Shown piece by piece: positions 7,941-12,083 of a stretch of DNA of 12,083 bases. The stretch is from the NCBI GenBank assembly GCA_947505055.1, contig CANNLO010000119.1, positions 1-12,083 of the forward strand. Direction: 5' to 3'. The stretch comes from Methylococcaceae bacterium (GTDB lineage Bacteria > Pseudomonadota > Gammaproteobacteria > Methylococcales > Methylomonadaceae). The notes beneath the pieces are model-generated. The model ran no database searches and was not told the origin of the DNA. It saw only the letters and a list, made by a program, of their open reading frames with translations. The position numbers and the translations under genes were made by a program. Numbering within the stretch: the first letter of the stretch is position 1; each line of letters opens with the position of its first letter.

Positions 7941-8888
7941 ATGGACAATAATTTAAATAGTAATGCAGTGAAGTCTCTTTCAGTTGAGGATTTTGAAATT
8001 GCTTTTGGTGAAAAACTAAGTCCCTATGTGATAGAGCGGATTAACCAATACTCATTTCAGTATGAAGAATTCTCATTGGAGGAAAATGAAAGTCTTTTGA
8101 TTAAAATTGTCGAGACGTTACTTGACCCAAATCTTCTGCAATCAGGAGAGCATCGACTTGATCAATGGGAATCAGGGTGGGGCGAGAATTTAGAGTTGTT
8201 TTTAAAAAATCCATCTAATATTGATTTGATTATTCCTAAATATTTTAATAAATATGGTGCTGTACGTTGGTGTGGACGCTTTATAAGGCCTATTTCAGAA
8301 AAATTTGAGTGTCATTCACTTGCAATCATTCAAGACTGGTTGTTTGATAAATATTTACGTGATGCCTCCGCTATTTATGAATTCGGCTGTGGTACAGGAC
8401 ACAATCTACTACGTGCTCGTAAGGTAAATTCTAATGCCAGTCTTTATGGTTTGGATTGGGCAACAGCTTCTCAGAATATTATTAATCGTTTAGGTGAACA
8501 TAAAGTTGACCCTGATATTCAGGGTAGGCGTTTTGACTACTTTAATCCTGATGAATCGTTTCAACTATCGCCCAATTCAGTCATATATACGGTGGCATCG
8601 CTTGAGCAAGTAGGTACCCGCTGGGATAAGTTTATAGAATATATTCTACGAAATCGGCCAAAACTTTGTATTCATATTGAGCCTGTTGCTGAGCTACTTG
8701 ATTCATCTAAATTAATTGATTACTTGTCGATTGAATATTTTAAAAAACGTAACTATCTAAATGGCTTTCTTGACGGTTTACGTCAGCTTGAAAAAGAAGG
8801 GCAAGTGCAAATTCACTTTGCTCAACGCACTCATATTGGAAGCCTTTTTATTGAAGGATATTCAGTTGTGGTATGGTCGCCAACTTAA
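7941..8888 (+). CDS. Class I SAM-dependent methyltransferase with a long N-terminal region
   Basis: The predicted protein has 315 residues. The SAM-binding motif I, YEFGCGTGHNLL at 146-157, is followed by LYGLDWA at 168-174, where D172 would hold the ribose hydroxyls. About 140 residues precede motif I and include the tryptophan-rich segment HRLDQWESGWGENL (71-84), probably a substrate-recognition domain specific to this family. No signal peptide or membrane segment is evident. Start choice is open: GAGGA at 7924-7928 is six bases before a TTG at 7935 and twelve before the ATG at 7941. I chose the ATG; the alternative adds two residues. It begins seven bases after the fcl-like gene, so it belongs to the same transcription unit, and C- or O-methylation of the sugar made by that block is the likely role. 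The acceptor cannot be read from the sequence. Confidence 0.8.
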   Translation: MDNNLNSNAVKSLSVEDFEIAFGEKLSPYVIERINQYSFQYEEFSLEENESLLIKIVETLLDPNLLQSGEHRLDQWESGWGENLELFLKNPSNIDLIIPKYFNKYGAVRWCGRFIRPISEKFECHSLAIIQDWLFDKYLRDASAIYEFGCGTGHNLLRARKVNSNASLYGLDWATASQNIINRLGEHKVDPDIQGRRFDYFNPDESFQLSPNSVIYTVASLEQVGTRWDKFIEYILRNRPKLCIHIEPVAELLDSSKLIDYLSIEYFKKRNYLNGFLDGLRQLEKEGQVQIHFAQRTHIGSLFIEGYSVVVWSPT

Positions 8889-8903
8889 CTAAATCATAAC
8901 TTT

Positions 8904-8925
8904 GCTAAAACAAGGATTTGTTAGC
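8904..8925 (+). other. Imperfect stem-loop between methyltransferase and glycosyltransferase genes
   Basis: GCTAA at 8904-8908 pairs with TTAGC at 8921-8925, and CAA (8911-8913) with TTG (8918-8920), leaving a two-base bulge and a GGAT loop. No T-run follows, so it is not an intrinsic terminator. It lies 14 bases before the ribosome binding site of the next gene and could affect RNA stability or translation; chance pairing is also possible. Confidence 0.3.
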
Positions 8926-8949
8926 GTAGAATAAAACTAGGGGTTAACT

Positions 8950-9909
8950 GTGAGAGATTTTGTTTTTGATTTAGATCGGAAGTCACCGAAAAGTCCTGCC
9001 ATATCAGTAATTTGTATTAATAAGAATCATTCTGAGCTTATTGAGAGCAATATATTATCAGTACTGTCACAAAATTATGAAGATTTTGAATTTATCATTG
9101 CGGATGGTGGATCAGAAGACTCATCATTAGAAGTTATTAATAGATATAAGTTTATCAGATTGGTGTCTGGGAAAGATTCATCTCGAATAGAAGGTTTAAA
9201 TCGTGCTTTACAAGCTGCACATGGCCGTTATGTAATGGTGACAACTTCTACGGATGGATATTTATCCCGAGAATGGTTTAAGAATGCAGCATCATTATTA
9301 GATAATGACTCACGTATTTCATTAGTATTTGGTGCCAGTGCAAATATGAATGAAGATGGAGTTTTGGGCACCATTACTTTCCCAACTCTTTTTCCATTTT
9401 ACAAAGTGCCCATGAAAGAGAAATGGTCTGATATGTGGCTAATGAGAGGCCTAGCAAAATCCTATCTTCCGGAGTTAAATTATTGCGTACGAATGGATAT
9501 TTTTAAGAAGTTAATGGGGCCAAGCATCGAATTTCCCGAGCTAAATGAGATCGATCCTATTTTGAGATTTCATTTCGAATTTAATAGACTAGGCTACCTT
9601 CCAAATTATATGCCAATATTAGCCAATTTTGGCCGTACTCATAACAACCAAGAGCAACATAGTGAAAGAAATCAGAGTTATATTCGTATATATGATAAAG
9701 CTTGGAAAAAGTATCGTAAAGGCGTGATATTTGGAAGTTATTTACACGGCATTCGAGATGCCAAAGGGAAAGTAATTGCTCAAAGCTTTATACATGCATT
9801 ATTAATGCGAATATGTTTGGTATTAGATATGTTCTTTATTCAACTGTTTATAACGAACACTGTACATTATGCTAAATGTCTCCTAAAGAAATGCATTGGT
9901 TTTAGGTGA
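8950..9909 (+). CDS. Glycosyltransferase family 2 (GT-A fold)
   Basis: This probably transfers a sugar from a nucleotide-sugar donor to the lipid-linked repeat unit on the cytoplasmic face of the inner membrane. It has 319 residues. The GT-A start SVICINKNHSELI is at 19-31, ADGGSEDSS (51-59) is the nucleotide-binding loop, and the position of the metal-binding DxD motif reads T-S-T-D-G (99-103), retaining only the final aspartate. NRALQAAHGRYVMV at 84-97 precedes it as in other family 2 enzymes. Residues about 281-304 are hydrophobic and may attach to the membrane. The start is GTG, supported by AGGGG at 8939-8943 six bases upstream. It follows the methyltransferase gene after 61 bases and is followed by a 176-base gap. 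Donor and linkage cannot be predicted; a fucose or modified-sugar transferase would fit the context. Confidence 0.87.
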   Translation: MRDFVFDLDRKSPKSPAISVICINKNHSELIESNILSVLSQNYEDFEFIIADGGSEDSSLEVINRYKFIRLVSGKDSSRIEGLNRALQAAHGRYVMVTTSTDGYLSREWFKNAASLLDNDSRISLVFGASANMNEDGVLGTITFPTLFPFYKVPMKEKWSDMWLMRGLAKSYLPELNYCVRMDIFKKLMGPSIEFPELNEIDPILRFHFEFNRLGYLPNYMPILANFGRTHNNQEQHSERNQSYIRIYDKAWKKYRKGVIFGSYLHGIRDAKGKVIAQSFIHALLMRICLVLDMFFIQLFITNTVHYAKCLLKKCIGFR

Positions 9910-9938
9910 GTTCTAGCATTGCCAGCCTAAATTTTTTT
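9901..9938 (+). terminator. Weak candidate Rho-independent terminator
   Basis: TTTAGG at 9901-9906 is the reverse complement of CCTAAA at 9926-9931, and a run of seven T follows at 9932-9938. The stem has six pairs, only two of them G-C, with a 19-base loop, so it is weak. It overlaps the stop codon of the glycosyltransferase gene and precedes a long gap, which favours a partial transcription stop here. Confidence 0.3.
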
Positions 9939-10085
9939 CATTATCTGAGTCTTGTATGTTAAATCACTTTATTTTAAAGACTTTACTTGATTCGATTTGG
10001 CTTAGTAAATTTTAATTGTGATTTAAATAGAATTAAACAAAATGAGCAATCTGAATAGATTTTACCCGCAGATAATAGGCATTAA
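9910..10085 (+). other. AT-rich intergenic gap before the flippase gene
   Basis: This 176-base stretch has no coding sequence I can support. It holds the T-run of the weak candidate terminator, a small AT-rich palindrome (CTTTA/TAAAG at 9967-9979) and the candidate promoter at 9987-10016. No JUMPstart/ops-like element was found. It is the first long break after about 9 kb of closely packed genes. Confidence 0.6.
9987..10016 (+). promoter_or_regulatory. Candidate sigma-70 promoter for the flippase gene
   Basis: TTGATT at 9987-9992 (four of six to TTGACA) and TTTAAT at 10011-10016 (five of six to TATAAT) are separated by 18 bases. The -10 box lies 69 bases before the flippase ATG. Such matches are common by chance in AT-rich DNA; the position just after a possible terminator is the only added support. 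Confidence 0.28.
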
Positions 10086-11585
10086 ATGAATAGTGTGAGA
10101 CGTAACGTAATTGCCAATTATGTTGGAAGTGGGTGGAATGCACTGATGGGTGTTGTTTTTACGCCATTATATATTTACTACCTTGGCATCGAGGCATTTG
10201 GTGTTATTGGTGTATTCACTTTACTGCAATCTTGGTTGTTTTTTTTAGACATGGGTATAACCCCTACAATGAGTCGAGAGATGGCTCGCTTTGATGCTGG
10301 GGCATATACATCTCAAAATATCTGTGATTTGGTTCGCTCACTCGAAGTAATATATTTGCTAATTGCTTTAACTATTGCAACTGTTATGACTATAGGTAGT
10401 GCATGGCTAACAGCTAATTGGCTACAAATTAGCCTTCTTCCAGAAGCTGATGTTGAAAAGGCGTTATCCCTAACCGGATTCTTTATAGCATTACGATTTT
10501 TTGGTGGCCTTTATCGAGGTGCTATTGTAGGCCTTCAGCAGCAGGTATGGTTGAATGGTTGCAGTTCTGTATTTGCCACAATGCGTGGTTTAGGCGTAGT
10601 AGTGATATTGGCATGGGTGTCTCCTACAATACTTGCATTTCTAGTATTTCAAGGTGTGATGGCAGCCTTAGAAGCAGTGGTTCTGGCATTTAAGATGCAT
10701 CGTCTATTACCTATACCACAAGAATCTGCAGGCTTTCGATGGGGTTCATTACAGAAAATTTGGCGATTTGCCGCAGGTATGACTGCAAATACGTTGCAAA
10801 TACTTTTTCTTACTCAAGTTGATAAACTATTATTATCAAAACTTCTTCCGCTATCTGAGTTTGGATACTACACCCTAGCAACAACCCTGGCGGGTGGATT
10901 GTTTGTAGTGATGGGAGCAATAACTAATGTTGCTTACCCGCGTTTTACAAAGCTAGTTACAAGTGGGAATGCTATTACTTTGATTGAAAATTATCATAAA
11001 TTTGCTCAAATTTTTAGCGTGATAATTATCCCTACAGCATTAGTTCTATCGATATTTTCAGAGCATATATTACTACTTTGGACACATAATACATTGATAA
11101 CTGCCAAAGTGGCTCCACTACTTTCATTATTGGTAATTGGTAATATGCTTAATGGTTTAACGCAAATACCATATTTTCTACAATTGGCTTATGGATGGAC
11201 TAGACTTAATATAATAGTTAATTTTTTGTCAATGTTAGTGCTTATACCAGCAGTATATTTTTTTGTTCCTTTGTACGGGGCAATTATCGCTCCTATTATT
11301 TGGATTGTTCTTAATATTGGTTTTATTAGCTTATCAATACCAATAATGCACCGTAGGTTACTCCCTGCTGAAATGTGGCGTTGGTACTGGCAGGATGTAA
11401 TATTGCCTGTTATTGGAGCGTTAGTGCCTATTAGTATTATGTATTTCTTGTTTCCCTTGCCTATACTTGATAAACCATTAATTAGTTTAATTGGTGTAAG
11501 CCTGGCTGCAATTACTGGACTTGTATCAGTTGCTATGACTACGCGAATTGGCAGAAGTTTTATCTATAGTTATACAAAAAGCTAG
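10086..11585 (+). CDS. wzx: Wzx-type polysaccharide flippase (MOP superfamily)
   Basis: This inner-membrane protein would move the undecaprenyl-diphosphate-linked repeat unit from the cytoplasmic to the periplasmic face. It has 499 residues, within the family's usual 400-510, and consists almost wholly of hydrophobic segments (for example about 15-33, 38-56, 88-110, 128-150, 168-200, 262-285, 308-330, 342-365, 372-394, 396-420, 438-458 and 464-486), giving about 12-14 membrane spans. The N-terminal pattern RRNVIANYVGSGWNALMG (5-22), then PLYIYYLGIEAFGVIG (27-42), is typical of the Wzx/PST family. The ATG at 10086 has only a weak AGG nearby, at 10077-10079. No Wzy polymerase is visible. The call rests on topology and family pattern; which glycan it exports follows only from its neighbours. 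G+C here is about 33% in sampled lines, among the lowest of the window. Confidence 0.88.
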   Translation: MNSVRRNVIANYVGSGWNALMGVVFTPLYIYYLGIEAFGVIGVFTLLQSWLFFLDMGITPTMSREMARFDAGAYTSQNICDLVRSLEVIYLLIALTIATVMTIGSAWLTANWLQISLLPEADVEKALSLTGFFIALRFFGGLYRGAIVGLQQQVWLNGCSSVFATMRGLGVVVILAWVSPTILAFLVFQGVMAALEAVVLAFKMHRLLPIPQESAGFRWGSLQKIWRFAAGMTANTLQILFLTQVDKLLLSKLLPLSEFGYYTLATTLAGGLFVVMGAITNVAYPRFTKLVTSGNAITLIENYHKFAQIFSVIIIPTALVLSIFSEHILLLWTHNTLITAKVAPLLSLLVIGNMLNGLTQIPYFLQLAYGWTRLNIIVNFLSMLVLIPAVYFFVPLYGAIIAPIIWIVLNIGFISLSIPIMHRRLLPAEMWRWYWQDVILPVIGALVPISIMYFLFPLPILDKPLISLIGVSLAAITGLVSVAMTTRIGRSFIYSYTKS

Positions 11586-11790
11586 TGTAAAAGCCATAAA
11601 AATTGTCTGAGGACATTCATTGAATTCCTGGACATTACCTCTTGTCGCCACGTAATTAATAGCTAAAGATAAGCGAAGAAGTCGAATGTAACAAAATACT
11701 TGTTATGGTTGGTATGTATAATTTGATTTAAATTACGTATATAGCAGTATCCCTAGCATATGATGGTTTTGAAAATAAGAGGAAGAAAAT
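11586..11790 (+). other. AT-rich intergenic gap after the flippase gene
   Basis: I see no gene in these 205 bases. The stretch holds a direct repeat of GGACATT (11611-11617 and 11630-11636), an inverted repeat ACGTAATT/AATTACGT (11650-11657 and 11731-11738), and a perfect TATAAT at 11717-11722. No strong terminator or ops element is present. Confidence 0.55.
11717..11722 (+). promoter_or_regulatory. Candidate -10 box upstream of the last gene
   Basis: TATAAT matches the sigma-70 -10 consensus exactly and lies 68 bases before the TTG start at 11791. There is no convincing -35 box at the right distance (AAATAC or AATACT), so it would need an activator or be fortuitous. Confidence 0.25.
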
Positions 11791-12083
11791 TTGAAAAGAA
11801 TAATAAAAGTTATACACAGAACAATATCAATGAATGGCTTAAATGTGATGACTATCATATTTTCAATTCGTGGTTTTATACCATTCATAGGTGATTTAGT
11901 TAAATATTGGCGTAATACAACTCGTGACGGATTGCCTATTGAGTTTTCAAATTTATTTGTTGTTCTAGCCGATCGATATAAATCTGCAGGGCAAGCAAGA
12001 GGACATTATTTTTTTCAGGACTTGTGGGCTGCAAAAAAAATATACTCTAGGAGGCCAGCTAGGCATGTCGATATTGGATCATC
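11791..12083 (+). CDS. DUF268-like protein, N-terminal part (3' end outside window)
   Basis: 97 complete codons are visible before the window ends. An in-frame TAA at 11776-11778 limits the start, and TTG at 11791 is the first possible start, with the strong ribosome binding site GAGGA at 11779-11783 seven bases before it. The next ATG, at 11830, has no good site. The N-terminal part is basic and partly hydrophobic (about 17-36). Residues 71-79 (GHYFFQDLW), followed by AAKKIY at 80-85 and RHVDIGS at 91-97, look like the start of a DUF268 domain, a family often met in surface-polysaccharide clusters and thought to have a methyltransferase-like fold. This match is from memory, not a search. The HVDIGS strand could be a SAM-type glycine-rich loop, so a methyltransferase is the main alternative. 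Function is unknown. Confidence 0.7.
   Translation, partial: MKRIIKVIHRTISMNGLNVMTIIFSIRGFIPFIGDLVKYWRNTTRDGLPIEFSNLFVVLADRYKSAGQARGHYFFQDLWAAKKIYSRRPARHVDIGS

Noticed and set aside
11610..11636. Terminator after the flippase gene based on AGGA..TCCT pairing and the GGACATT repeat
   Set aside because: The loop is too tight, the stem is interrupted and no T-run follows. The 7-base direct repeat is short enough to be chance.
11650..11738. Inverted repeat ACGTAATT/AATTACGT as the ends of a mobile element
   Set aside because: Eight bases, 73 apart, in AT-rich DNA with no transposase or target duplication; probably chance.
1..12083. CRISPR arrays, tRNA/rRNA genes, insertion sequences, toxin-antitoxin or phage genes
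   Set aside because: I looked for regular repeats, cloverleaf-like segments, transposase motifs and short paired genes, and saw none.

Overview
The window looks like one end of a polysaccharide (O-antigen, capsule or exopolysaccharide) gene cluster on a proteobacterial chromosome, anchored at its left end by the housekeeping gene metK. The MetK C-terminal sequence reads like a beta- or gammaproteobacterial enzyme. I lean to Betaproteobacteria (possibly a methylotroph-like lineage), but that is an impression from one partial protein. Every supported gene is on the + strand. Hand counts on single lines of sequence give roughly 50-60% G+C in metK and most of manC, falling to about 32-40% in the later genes. 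This is usual for surface-polysaccharide loci acquired by transfer next to a conserved gene.

Layout. (1) 1-650: the 3' part of metK. (2) 706-4264: manC, fcl and gmd, three closely packed genes that convert mannose-1-phosphate to GDP-mannose, then GDP-4-keto-6-deoxymannose, then GDP-L-fucose. Phosphomannomutase is not in the window. (3) 4302-8888: five tightly packed genes, overlapping or only a few bases apart. They encode the two halves of a split transketolase, an extended SDR nucleotide-sugar enzyme, a second GDP-L-fucose-synthase-type epimerase/reductase that resembles the animal GFUS/TSTA3 form, and a SAM-dependent methyltransferase. This block is the most unusual part of the window. It is a candidate pathway for a branched or carbon-extended, possibly methylated, GDP-linked sugar. 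(4) 8950-9909: a family 2 glycosyltransferase. (5) 9910-10085: a 176-base AT-rich gap with a weak candidate terminator and a weak candidate promoter. (6) 10086-11585: a Wzx-type lipid-linked oligosaccharide flippase. (7) 11586-11790: a 205-base AT-rich gap. (8) 11791-12083: the 5' end of a gene resembling DUF268 proteins, cut by the window edge.

How the genes fit together. The first block makes GDP-L-fucose and also supplies the shared intermediate GDP-4-keto-6-deoxymannose. The second block could take a GDP-keto-sugar, add a two-carbon ketol unit by ThDP chemistry, then epimerise, reduce and methylate the product. The glycosyltransferase would place a sugar on the growing lipid-linked repeat unit, and Wzx would flip that unit across the inner membrane. 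The Wzy polymerase, the initiating transferase and most glycosyltransferases are not seen and probably lie beyond the right edge. Gene identities in the first block, the transketolase halves and Wzx are firm. The combined pathway of the second block is inference.
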